A DNA stretch of 48,343 nucleotides from Caldilineaceae bacterium (GTDB taxonomy: Bacteria; Chloroflexota; Anaerolineae; Caldilineales; Caldilineaceae). Under the pieces are notes generated by a model that was not told where the DNA came from, ran no database searches, and worked only from the letters and a program-made list of their open reading frames with translations. The stretch covers positions 1,372 through 49,714 of the forward strand of contig JALHQH010000071.1 of NCBI GenBank assembly GCA_022842065.1. The letters run 5' to 3'. Of the stretch, positions 16,265 to 24,442 are shown in pieces; positions within the stretch are counted from its first letter, which is position 1, and each line of letters starts with the position of its first letter. The translations under genes and the position numbers were made by a program.

Positions 16265-16523
16265 TCAACCGTAAGCCCCCAATCAGTACTTCATTGCCGT
16301 GCGTAATCACAGGGGCGGTCTCGGTTACATCAAATTGAATTTCGTCACCATGAATGACGCCAGTGACTTCGATTGTTTCCACGATTGCCTGTTCCGCTAG
16401 CTGATTGGTCGCTTGCTCAAACGCAGCAAAGGACAGGGTATCTGGCTCTGGCCGATCAATAAAGCTATCAATCAGGCTATCAAATTCTGCTGGCCCCAAC
16501 GTGCCAAGTATCTTATCCGCCAT
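16233..16523 (-). CDS. Small acidic partner protein (family A, intact copy)
   Basis: A 96-residue acidic protein (LGPAEFDSLIDSFIDRPE, VTGVIHGDEIQFDV, ITHGNEVLIGGLRLIVRL). Its ATG 16523 overlaps the end of the PD-(D/E)XK-like gene by 11 bases, so the two are coupled. A paralogue with the same architecture (FDNLIDNYIDR ... VIHGNEIIVGNHRFIL) is found, frameshifted, at 20323-20638. No named family is recognised. Size, charge and coupling suggest an antitoxin, immunity or adaptor role, which is inference. Confidence 0.7.
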   Translation of the reverse strand: MADKILGTLGPAEFDSLIDSFIDRPEPDTLSFAAFEQATNQLAEQAIVETIEVTGVIHGDEIQFDVTETAPVITHGNEVLIGGLRLIVRLRQPEAA

Positions 16524-17346
16524 TGCTCGCTCCCTGATGCTGATGATCTAACAGACGCGCTTTCCAGTACTCATATTCTACCACAACCCAAGGTTTGCTC
16601 AAGATTATCACTAATACCGGCCTGGGGAAAAAACGCGGCGCAGTTGATATCGTTGCCGGTAAAGGTATCCCGTTCAGCTGCTTCCAAATTTCCGGATATA
16701 GGAATACGACAAAGCGGAGTTTTTGTTGCTGGGTGTCGTACAACTGGGTAATGTAAAAATCAGCTGTCGGGTCACGCAAATGATCAAGAAAGTAAAGGGA
16801 TGCTTTGACATCACCATTCCCTACTTCGGAAATCACCAGATCGTACTGCGTATATCGTTCTCGCCCTGTTTCTACCGCATGAGCTTGATAGCGAATACCG
16901 CTCTTGTGCAAATCGCGAAAAATAATCTGCTCAAATAGATAGCCTCTGGCAAATGCAGCCCACCAGTACAGTGTATAAATGATCAGAAATTCTGCGTTTT
17001 GTACAGCAGAGGCCACAATTCCGTTTGCACGCAACCAAGTCAGAATCTTCCGGGCAATTGTGGCCTGCAACGCTGCCCCCTCCTGCTCAAGATCGCGCAA
17101 CTTGGGCAGTTGTGCCAAAAAAGGACGGGCATAGGTGCCGTTGACAAATGTGGCATAGAACTCTCGAAACGTATAGCTCCGACCACTGAAATCAACCATA
17201 CACTGCGCCAATCGATCAATCACGCTGCGCAAAGTGCGCCATTCCTCCGCCGAAAGATGGTGCGCGTCTAACAAGTAGCCACGCAAAATGGTCATTTCTT
17301 GATCTGTTGGCTGCGCAATGAGTGTAACGACAACTGTTGGCTGCAT
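16513..17346 (-). CDS. Putative PD-(D/E)XK-like nuclease-fold protein
   Basis: A 277-residue protein from ATG 17346 (TTG 17355 would add three residues). The N-terminal half is helical (MTILRGYLLDAHHLSAEEWR, ILTWLRANGIVASAVQNAEF). The second half has D169 in TQYDLVISEVGNGD and D179-V-K181 with ALYFL-type strands after it, spacing that fits a restriction-endonuclease-like core (D...(D/E)xK). This is a motif-level judgement only. Downstream and overlapping is the 96-residue acidic gene, so the pair may be a toxin/antitoxin-like or restriction-like module. The codon use is a little more AT-rich than in the housekeeping genes around it. Confidence 0.65.
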   Translation of the reverse strand: MQPTVVVTLIAQPTDQEMTILRGYLLDAHHLSAEEWRTLRSVIDRLAQCMVDFSGRSYTFREFYATFVNGTYARPFLAQLPKLRDLEQEGAALQATIARKILTWLRANGIVASAVQNAEFLIIYTLYWWAAFARGYLFEQIIFRDLHKSGIRYQAHAVETGRERYTQYDLVISEVGNGDVKASLYFLDHLRDPTADFYITQLYDTQQQKLRFVVFLYPEIWKQLNGIPLPATISTAPRFFPRPVLVIILSKPWVVVEYEYWKARLLDHQHQGASNGG

Positions 17347-17482
17347 AAAACACAATTTCTATTGATAGTTTCAGTAGCAATCCCGCATCATCAGATGATA
17401 CTACAGAATATTTGTTCTGATGAAATAAGAGAAGCGCTAATCCGTGCTATCTTTCGTCAGTCGATTGTTCCACTTGAGTGAC

Positions 17483-17640
17483 CGTCAATAGCGCAACGCT
17501 TCTCGATCCGGCCAGAGCGCCTCATCCACCGGCGCGACCAGTGGGCGTTCGTGCAGGGTGAGCAGGAGCAGGGGCTTGTTGGCCGCGGTCCAGTGGGTGC
17601 GGCCACCCGATTTTGATGAAGTGGCGGTGTGGAGGTGAGT
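17483..17640 (-). pseudogene. HNH endonuclease fragment (copy 3)
   Basis: On the minus strand the text reads NKPLLLLTLHERPLVAPVDE, then ALWPDREALRY and stop, matching the C-terminus of copy 2. The upstream part (GGRTHWTAANKPLLL) looks like the family's N-terminal region, so N- and C-terminal ends seem to have been joined with the HNH core deleted. It is non-functional. The 17641-17842 stretch holds nothing I can support. Confidence 0.6.
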
Positions 17641-17842
17641 GAAGGGGTGACTAAAAGTGTTCAACTATTTCTACCAAAATCTGATGATTAACCGCATCGA
17701 CCCGATCAGCATCATTGCGGCGGATGTTGTTTTTTATGGTGTCTGGTAAGTCGTTGACAATCGCATCATGCGTGTGCCGATTGGCGACATTGGCACACGC
17801 GAGCAATACGTCGAGTAGTCCCATCTTCTGTTGGAAACTCAG

Positions 17843-20062
17843 TTAGCCTTGTTTCATCGTTCCTCTAATGGTTGGTGATTGTGGCGGTGGCGTGACTAAC
17901 GGTTTGGATTGATTTGACGAATCAGTGGCAAAGGTAAAAGTGTCTGCCGCGCCCGTTCGCGTCAACAGATGCAATGCACTACTCTCGCCCAACCCCGCCA
18001 ATTCAACCTGCACCTTCCCCAGGTCGAAGGCATCCGCAATTGACTTGTCATAACCCAGCCCACGGTAGAAGGCGGTGGCGAACTGGCGTGCCGCTTCATC
18101 GCTGATCGCATTATCAATCCCCACCACATAGTCGATCACTTCGGCGAGACCCTTGGCTTGCGCTTCGGTGTAACAGGCGTTGAGCACGATACAGCGAATA
18201 TTGCCCTTGAGTACCGTAAAGAGTTGCCGCAGCGCATCACCGCTTACCCGTACCCCATTGCCATTGGCATCGATTAGGATCAACTCATTTTCCTCGGTGC
18301 CATGCCCGCTAAAATGGACAATGTCCGGCTGGTGGCGTAGCAGCAGATCTTGCAGGTCGTCGATGCGCACAGCCCCGTGGTCGCTGATCTCAAAGTTGCG
18401 GTTGGCGGCTTGACGCAGGGCGGCATCAATGGCGCGCTTTTCCTCGTCTGTGCGCACGAGGACGGTGTCGAGCGGGTTGGCGGCGAGAAAGAGAATTTTG
18501 ATGGGCCGACCGGTTGGGCGGTTACCCTTATCTGGTTTTGCAGATTCCGCATTTGCAGGCTCTAGAGCTTGCTTGATGATTGACTGCATCATGGAAGCAT
18601 TTAGGCGCTCTGCTCCCAAATAAATCTGTATTAGAGTTGAATATTCATTTATCGGAAACGATTCAACATACAAAATAGGAATTACCTTGAACTCTGCTAT
18701 GATTAGCTTCGTGTCAACAGAGGGATCAATTGGATTAACAATGTCTCTTTCAATTGACCAAGATAACATGCCATTGTAAACCTCCCACATCTGACCTCGA
18801 TTTTCTTGAAAAAAAGATCGCAACCAATCATTGAGTGTTGCTGTTGTAGTAGTATTTTCATAGATTAACTGCCGATCCGGCATCTGTATACCTAGGGTAG
18901 ATTGATGGCCCCCTCTTTCTTCTTTAAGCTGCACTTCAAATTCACGATGTATCCATCCAATGATATCGTCAATTCGTGATCTTATATATTCTGGGGAGTG
19001 TGGCGCAGAGGGATACTGTTCAATCTGAACTTTGACTGTACCCTTTGTATGTTTGATTAGAGTGGCAGAAAACTGAATCTTTCGAGGCTTCCAATGAAAT
19101 ATGTAGAGAATTTTTGCTTTTGTGATTTTGCGTCTGACGGGATAACATTGATTAGCCAGGCTGTAGCGACTAAAAATTTCAGACAGCCCTTCCTCAAAGC
19201 GATAATCAAAGCTTTCTAAATCGATATCAATTGTAGCCGACCAACGGCTCATGTTTGTAACTGTTTGAACTTGCTTATTCCATTGTTGTATTGATTCGAT
19301 GATTCCTACGGCAGCTTTGTTCATGAGTGGTACGCGCTCAACAAACCCATGAAGGATATCACTCGTTTGTTTCGATATTTTTATTGCTAACCCCACGGAA
19401 GCAGATTGAAAATGCTTATAAGTTTCGCTAGGCAAAAAATCAGGCAAAGGCCAAGGCTGCCTAATTGCCATATAGCGATAATTGATGGCGAGAATTTCTG
19501 ATTGGGCAGATTCATTTAGATATTCTTTCTCGCCTTTGCCAATCCAGACAGCACGGACAAATTTCTTTTTTTCTACCGTTTGAGAATCTTCATATGCTAA
19601 GTCAAAATCTTGTTCCTCCAACCAAGCTGTTGTCTGTCTAATATGAATAGGTCGTTCAGCCCAAGAGAGATGAAAATCAATTTTGCGCGTTCCTGGTAAT
19701 GTGTGGATGTATCGCTCCACTACTTCAATCAGCTGAAGTTCTGTCCCATTAAACGTAAAATGAGTGCGTTCCCACACTGGTGTTTGATTTTCAAGATCCA
19801 TGGCATTCACCTGTCCCAAAGCAAGCACCCACTCAGCGGTTGAGCTTTGTTTTGGTCCAGAGCGTTTGACCAGGGTCACACTCGCTTGCTCATAGAACTT
19901 TTGCGCATCGAGCGAACTACAAACATTGGGCACTCGGTTTTCCAGTTGCATCTGTGTGTGAATGGTGGCAGCTTGTATCTTGATCGTTGCTTCGCCGGCA
20001 GTACGTGCTGGTTGAATAAAGTGGTTAATTACATATTGCCGAATTTGCTCAGCTTGCGTCAT
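17843..20062 (-). CDS. CHAT-domain (caspase-like) protein with large unknown N-terminal region
   Basis: A 739-residue protein. The C-terminal third (from about residue 500: PIKILFLAANPLDTVLVRTD) is a CHAT protease domain of the caspase/separase clan, with catalytic H587 in HFSGHG and C630 in VLNACYTEAQA. The first 80 residues form a small mixed domain (INHFIQPARTAGEATIKIQA), followed by about 400 residues without a recognised family. There is neither signal peptide nor membrane segment. CHAT proteins are often effectors in bacterial conflict systems, cleaving partner proteins after a sensor trigger. The surroundings here (nuclease pairs, GmrSD-like gene) fit that. The N-terminal region could be the sensor; no partner substrate gene is obvious. 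Confidence 0.85.
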   Translation of the reverse strand: MTQAEQIRQYVINHFIQPARTAGEATIKIQAATIHTQMQLENRVPNVCSSLDAQKFYEQASVTLVKRSGPKQSSTAEWVLALGQVNAMDLENQTPVWERTHFTFNGTELQLIEVVERYIHTLPGTRKIDFHLSWAERPIHIRQTTAWLEEQDFDLAYEDSQTVEKKKFVRAVWIGKGEKEYLNESAQSEILAINYRYMAIRQPWPLPDFLPSETYKHFQSASVGLAIKISKQTSDILHGFVERVPLMNKAAVGIIESIQQWNKQVQTVTNMSRWSATIDIDLESFDYRFEEGLSEIFSRYSLANQCYPVRRKITKAKILYIFHWKPRKIQFSATLIKHTKGTVKVQIEQYPSAPHSPEYIRSRIDDIIGWIHREFEVQLKEERGGHQSTLGIQMPDRQLIYENTTTTATLNDWLRSFFQENRGQMWEVYNGMLSWSIERDIVNPIDPSVDTKLIIAEFKVIPILYVESFPINEYSTLIQIYLGAERLNASMMQSIIKQALEPANAESAKPDKGNRPTGRPIKILFLAANPLDTVLVRTDEEKRAIDAALRQAANRNFEISDHGAVRIDDLQDLLLRHQPDIVHFSGHGTEENELILIDANGNGVRVSGDALRQLFTVLKGNIRCIVLNACYTEAQAKGLAEVIDYVVGIDNAISDEAARQFATAFYRGLGYDKSIADAFDLGKVQVELAGLGESSALHLLTRTGAADTFTFATDSSNQSKPLVTPPPQSPTIRGTMKQG

Positions 20063-20322
20063 TGCCGTTTATCCTTTAGGTAGGTGTAGGCGCCTAATCA
20101 CGGTCAGACTTTTTCAAAATACTGCTTACTTGTTACCCTCATTATAGTCGATGACCCACCAAAGCGCATCTAGGGGCCATAGGTCAATCTACAACGTCGC
20201 GGCCAGCGGTAGCAATAAATTAGCTCTTCTGTGCTATACTGCTGCTATCGAATCCATGACGTTGTGATCATAGCGTATAATGAATGGAAACGACGTGTTT
20301 TACAACGGCAAGGAGAAATCTA

Positions 20323-20638
20323 ATGCCCATGCAGCGCTTTTCGGAAATGAATGAGCAACAATTTGATAACCTGATTGACAATTATATTGACCGTGCCGCT
20401 ACGGATGAAGCAGATGTGCCCGCCGACTTCTTTTTTGAGCTGCTGGCGCAACGGTTAGCACAAAGTGTCGATGAGACGGTAACCCTACTAGTTGACATTT
20501 GATAATAACGATCTTACCTTGCGCTCTGAGCAAGAGTTCGCTGATGTTGTTATCCACGGAAATGAAATCATTGTCGGCAATCATCGTTTTATCCTTCAAT
20601 TAGCTACACCGCCCAATACATTACCTATTCTAGTCTAA
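20323..20638 (+). pseudogene. Frameshifted paralogue of the small acidic partner protein
   Basis: It starts at ATG 20323 after AAGGAG. Frame one (MPMQRFSEMNEQQFDNLIDN, ending LLVDI) stops at TGA 20500-20502. The homologous C-terminal half continues in the next frame from 20492 (VVIHGNEIIVGNHRFILQL) to TAA 20636-20638. Together they match the intact 96-residue protein at 16233-16523 end to end. It is thus a single indel or a programmed shift; no slippery heptamer is evident near 20490. The gap before it (20063-20322) holds no other gene I can see. Confidence 0.68.
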
Positions 20639-20871
20639 TGTTGCGTACACTGGGTGCCACCATGAATTGTCAAGCTTATATCCATACGGACCCTAATATT
20701 TTAGTTGGCAAGCCAGTGGTCAAAGGGACTCGCCTTTCGGTCGATTTTATCCTGCGCCTTTTTGGCAATGGCTGGACCACAGAACAGGTGCTGGAAAGTT
20801 ATCTCCAGTTGACGCCCGCAGCATTGCAGGCGGTCTTTGCCTTTGCGCCACGGCAGTCTGGTGCGGGTTGA
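20638..20871 (+). CDS. DUF433 protein (antitoxin-like), C-terminally altered
   Basis: A small protein with the DUF433 pattern (YIHTDPNILVGKPVVKGTRL, then VLESYLQLTPAALQAVFAFA). DUF433 proteins are winged-helix-like and often act as antitoxins to PIN/DUF5615 toxins. ATG 20638 overlaps the preceding TAA (TAATG); the core begins at a second ATG, 20662. After FAFA the usual C-terminal extension is replaced by PRQSGAG and stop, hinting at a frameshift. No toxin gene follows. It may be a functional orphan or a decaying gene. Confidence 0.7.
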   Translation: MLRTLGATMNCQAYIHTDPNILVGKPVVKGTRLSVDFILRLFGNGWTTEQVLESYLQLTPAALQAVFAFAPRQSGAG

Positions 20872-20884
20872 GCAAAACGGCGAC

Positions 20885-21070
20885 TCACTCACCCCCATTA
20901 TACAACTGCTGATCCAACGCCTGCTTCACCAACCCCATCACATAGGGCAACTCCTCTGGCGTGCTCAACCCGACTTCCACATCGCCATTGCCCCAGCGAC
21001 CTAGATTAGAGACATCTTTACACAGCCCCTGTGGATCGTTGATCTCACCAATGCGCAGGTTAAGTGACAA
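20885..21070 (-). pseudogene. C-terminal remnant of a DUF5655-type gene
   Basis: The 61 codons (LNLRIGEINDPQGLCKDVSN, NGDVEVGLSTPEELPYVMGL) match the end of the DUF5655/'predicted transport protein' domain that commonly accompanies DUF262 proteins. The N-terminal part is gone and the fragment starts 15 bases after the DUF262 gene's stop. It is probably a truncated downstream gene or a lost C-terminal domain. Confidence 0.6.
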
Positions 21071-21084
21071 GCGGAGCCGCCACG

Positions 21085-23025
21085 CTACGCTACTCCCAGT
21101 GCCAAAATTTCAGCCTCTACATATGTCTGAAACGTTTCCAGAGCCGTAAAACAGCGAAAACCGGCACGGCTCGCAACTTCAAGCGCCTCGACATCTTCTT
21201 CCAACAAGAGTGCAACCGGATCACTATAGCCAGTCTGTAGTCCTTCCGGCCAGGCCAGATCGAACACTGCAAGTAAATCACCAGTTTCAGGATCGGTTAA
21301 CTCGTATAGAAGGTCACCTTCGGGCAGACCATGGGTGGCAACCCAGTCACTAGTCTGTTTGAGTAATGCCGCTTCTGCTTCATCATTGATCCCACCAGGT
21401 CGCGGTGCAGACATGATTGTAATCACTTCTGTCATGGGTTCCGGCGCTGGTCCGCTAAGCAAACTGTTGAGAAAGCGATTGGCAGCTTCGGCAAGCAGTG
21501 CTTGGCGCGCATCCAGAAAATCGAGGTAGTTCTCCATGCGCCAAAGTTTTGGATCCATGGGAATCCATTGCGAGGCTAGCGCACCTGGGTGTTGTTTCTC
21601 GATTTCAGGGAAGTACTGTACAGGAAACTTGTTGCTAATGCTCAGATTGGACGCCTGGGTTAGAAAGCAAAAGTTCGCCAGAGCGTTCACTTGGGCGCGA
21701 TCTCGGCCCTGGTCGTAGAGACGCGACTTAGGAAAGATGTGATGGATCTGCAAATGATTCACTTTGCCCAACAGATTTGCCTTAAGTGGCAGCCCAGTAT
21801 CCCAGTCGCGCGCTTCGCCGATCCGCGTTAGTAAATAGAGCATGGGATAAAAACGTGCGCCCAGGCTCCAACCAGCAAAGTTTTCTGGGCGCACCAGCAG
21901 ATCGCCACGCCAAATCCTCAGTTGCTCAATCAGCCGATCAAGCGCGCCTTCCGACGATTCCATCAAGCCGAGATCTTGATTGATTGTAGATTCGGTGGAA
22001 CCCGCAAAGCGCCCCCAAAGTAAGCTGTGGACATACCAATAAAGCAATTTGTCCCGCTCGGCGGCACTTGGCAACTTGCCGCCATGTTGCACGACGTAAC
22101 GACTCATGATCGGAAAGGCATATCGCCCCCCTAGTACGCGGTCATGATCCAGACCTAACCGTCCACCCACAACATTGAGCAGATAGTTGACTGCTTTCTG
22201 CGTCTGTTTGAACCCAGCTTGAAATTCCTCGGCACTAACATCTTTGAGGGCAGAAAAGAGTGCTTCACCAGTGAGCACAGTGTTGACATTGCGTAGTAGC
22301 CAATCCATTTTGAAATCAAAGCCGGCACTTGCCCACTGCTGAAGCGCAATCCGTAACTCCTGTCGGGCATCGGGCCACTCGGCACAGATGCGCGCTAGTG
22401 CCAGATCACCTTTGGAAAGCTTGGTGCCACCACTGTTGACACGATTGAAGATATCAACGACGACGTCAACTGTTTTGTCGGCTCCTGTCACCTTTTCAAC
22501 ATGCATGTGAATGTTTTTGATGTCTAAAATTTTGTTAATTCGACCAATATAGGTGCTGGCATTGGTGGCGAGTTCAGCATTTGCAAAAATATGCTGAATG
22601 AATGGGTCCAACCCTTTTTTCATGAGTTTTGTCACGCTGATCCAGCAGGGGTTATCGTGCATTTTAACCGGCCCATAAAACTCAAAGGTTTCATCGGCCA
22701 AATTGAAATGGAGATCGGTAAAGGCCGTAGCATTGCCCTCAAAAAAGGGGGGCGGTGTGCCGCGTATAATGCCATAGAGCGAGGTGATGCGCTGCTGTCC
22801 GTCAAGTACGAGTTCGACATTGCCTGCGGCCAGGTGCTGATTGCCCCGTGCTTCAGCGCTGTCAGTTTTGGTGACCCAAACTAACAGGCCACCGACTGGA
22901 TAGCGCCGATAGAGCGAATTCATCAAGTCGCGCACTTGCGTGCGATTCCATACATAGCCGCGCTGAAATTCGGGAAGCGCCATCGCGCCGAGATCGATTT
23001 GGTCTAAAATTGTGCTGATTTCCAT
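21085..23025 (-). CDS. GmrSD-like DUF262 / DUF1524-HNH protein
   Basis: A 646-residue protein. The N-terminal DUF262 domain shows LPEFQRGYVWNRTQVRDLMN and the nucleotide-handling motif VLDGQQRITSLYG. The C-terminal nuclease domain has HHIFPKSRLYDQGRD and the ANFCFLTQASNLSISNK segment of the DUF1524/HNH type. In GmrSD type IV restriction enzymes, GmrS (DUF262) senses and GmrD (HNH) cuts glucosylated hydroxymethylcytosine DNA. Whether this homologue has that target is unknown. About 80 extra residues at the end (LTDPETGDLLAVFDLAWPEG) are not part of that core. It is preceded by the 107-residue gene (65-base gap) and followed by a DUF5655 remnant, so it was probably an operon. Confidence 0.85.
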   Translation of the reverse strand: MEISTILDQIDLGAMALPEFQRGYVWNRTQVRDLMNSLYRRYPVGGLLVWVTKTDSAEARGNQHLAAGNVELVLDGQQRITSLYGIIRGTPPPFFEGNATAFTDLHFNLADETFEFYGPVKMHDNPCWISVTKLMKKGLDPFIQHIFANAELATNASTYIGRINKILDIKNIHMHVEKVTGADKTVDVVVDIFNRVNSGGTKLSKGDLALARICAEWPDARQELRIALQQWASAGFDFKMDWLLRNVNTVLTGEALFSALKDVSAEEFQAGFKQTQKAVNYLLNVVGGRLGLDHDRVLGGRYAFPIMSRYVVQHGGKLPSAAERDKLLYWYVHSLLWGRFAGSTESTINQDLGLMESSEGALDRLIEQLRIWRGDLLVRPENFAGWSLGARFYPMLYLLTRIGEARDWDTGLPLKANLLGKVNHLQIHHIFPKSRLYDQGRDRAQVNALANFCFLTQASNLSISNKFPVQYFPEIEKQHPGALASQWIPMDPKLWRMENYLDFLDARQALLAEAANRFLNSLLSGPAPEPMTEVITIMSAPRPGGINDEAEAALLKQTSDWVATHGLPEGDLLYELTDPETGDLLAVFDLAWPEGLQTGYSDPVALLLEEDVEALEVASRAGFRCFTALETFQTYVEAEILALGVA

Positions 23026-23090
23026 GAAATATACCTATCCATTAACAAAAATCTGACTCTTCTTTAATTTCGCTTGAAATTTCGCTGGGG

Positions 23091-23414
23091 CTACGGTAGC
23101 TTATATTCAAACAGCGCCAATCGCGCTCTTGCCACCGCCCGTTCTTCCTCGGTAAACAATCCTGCAAACGCAGGCAACAGCACCTTCGCCTCTACGCTCA
23201 AATCGAGCCGGCCACATTCCCAGAGCGTCTTCAAGCCGGCGGCCGGATTTTCGCTGGCCAACAGCCGCTTCGCTGCCTCGACGCCACCTACCTCAAGCAA
23301 CAGTTGGAGAAAGTAAGTCGCATTATAGCGGCATTCACGCTTGGCGCGGTGATAGGTATCCATCATGGCAGCATCGAATTGAACATGCAACAGGTTGGTG
23401 GTTGGCTTTGTCAT
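23091..23414 (-). CDS. Conserved small protein upstream of the DUF262 gene
   Basis: A 107-residue helical protein (FDAAMMDTYHRAKRECRYNA, YFLQLLLEVGGVEAAKRLL, WECGRLDLSVEAKVLLPAFA, FTEEERAVARARLALFEY). I recall similar proteins next to restriction or methylase genes, but no function is known. It shares direction with the DUF262 gene with a 65-base gap. It could be an accessory to that system. Confidence 0.72.
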   Translation of the reverse strand: MTKPTTNLLHVQFDAAMMDTYHRAKRECRYNATYFLQLLLEVGGVEAAKRLLASENPAAGLKTLWECGRLDLSVEAKVLLPAFAGLFTEEERAVARARLALFEYKLP

Positions 23415-23579
23415 TGGGCGATGCTCCCTTCAGTTGTCAATAGTTGCTGATCAAAGGCATTATCAAATTAATCGTACAATTATGCTGGGATCCTTCAAAA
23501 GACGGATTAATTCGTCATCAATCTAACCAAGTCCGCAATCAGAATGAAGGAATCGTAAATCACTTGTTGCGTATTATAG

Positions 23580-23759
23580 GGCAAAGAGAGCTCAATCATA
23601 AAGTGCATTTTTCGTTATGCCGCTGAACCCACAGTTAACCAAGCAGGCGTGCCAGCGCATCACACTCACGCCACCCTAACCATAGACGAAAACGCGGCGC
23701 TGATCTTTCATGCCAAAAGTACGAATTTTGCTGAGGAATGGGCGGCGCAACAACGCTAG
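23580..23759 (+). pseudogene. Possible 3' end of a lost gene
   Basis: About 59 open codons without a start, ending ALIFHAKSTNFAEEWAAQQR and TAG 23757-23759. The text PTVNQAGVPAHHTHATLT precedes it and looks protein-like. No family is recognised, and a chance open frame is possible. Positions 23415-23579 hold nothing I can support. Confidence 0.25.
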
Positions 23760-24250
23760 CTGGACGCCAATGTCGCCAACCGCCGCGCCTCGTGCGCGAC
23801 CAACTGTTCCCGCTCCGCCGGCGCACAACTCGCCAAATACGGCGCGCCGACAACGTCCAACGCATAGTCGGGAAAGACAGCACGAAAATGCCATGTCGCT
23901 CTGGCAACATGAAAATCGGAAGTCACCACGAGCAGTTGTTGCGCGCCGGTCGCCGCGACAAGGGGCCGCGCCAGCAGGGCATCCTCGCCGGTGTGGCGGC
24001 TCAGCGCAAAGGGGCGAATCGCCTGTGCTGGGACACCTTGCGCCAGCAACCACTGTTGCAGATAGTGGGCATGGGGCAGTGCCGTGCGGTTGAAGTGCGC
24101 GCCAACGCCGCCAGTTAACAACAACGGCCAGCCCAGATCGCGATGGCGCGCATAACCCAGCGCCACCCGCCCCTGCGCCATCGGCGAGAGCCGGCCCTGG
24201 TCGTCGTTGGGCGCACCCAAAATGATGATCAAACCGGCAATTTCGCACAT
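23756..24250 (-). CDS. YdcF/DUF218-family protein
   Basis: A 164-residue protein with the DUF218 layout: LIIILGAPNDDQGRLSP (family 'G-xP' loop), RVALGYARHRDLGWPLLLTG, SRHTGEDALL (conserved T-x-E/N), then LLVVTSDFHVARATWHF and the C-terminal YALDVVGAP. DUF218 proteins are thought to act on nucleotide-like or envelope substrates. Most are membrane-anchored, but this one lacks a membrane helix. Start ATG 24250. It is monocistronic. Nothing in the context defines its substrate. Confidence 0.85.
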   Translation of the reverse strand: MCEIAGLIIILGAPNDDQGRLSPMAQGRVALGYARHRDLGWPLLLTGGVGAHFNRTALPHAHYLQQWLLAQGVPAQAIRPFALSRHTGEDALLARPLVAATGAQQLLVVTSDFHVARATWHFRAVFPDYALDVVGAPYLASCAPAEREQLVAHEARRLATLASS

Positions 24251-24442
24251 CGCTGCTCAGTACCCCCTGACGATATCGCTGGACCTAATCCCCGCGCCCC
24301 CATCCGTTGAGGGTAGATGAGAAAAGCTGAAAATAGCAAAAACTTACTGTTGTGTAAAGCCGATAGTTGTGGTTAACTGCAAGTATACAGAATCCATCGC
24401 AAACGGCTGCGATGGTGAAAAGTGGGACACGACTAGCCAACC

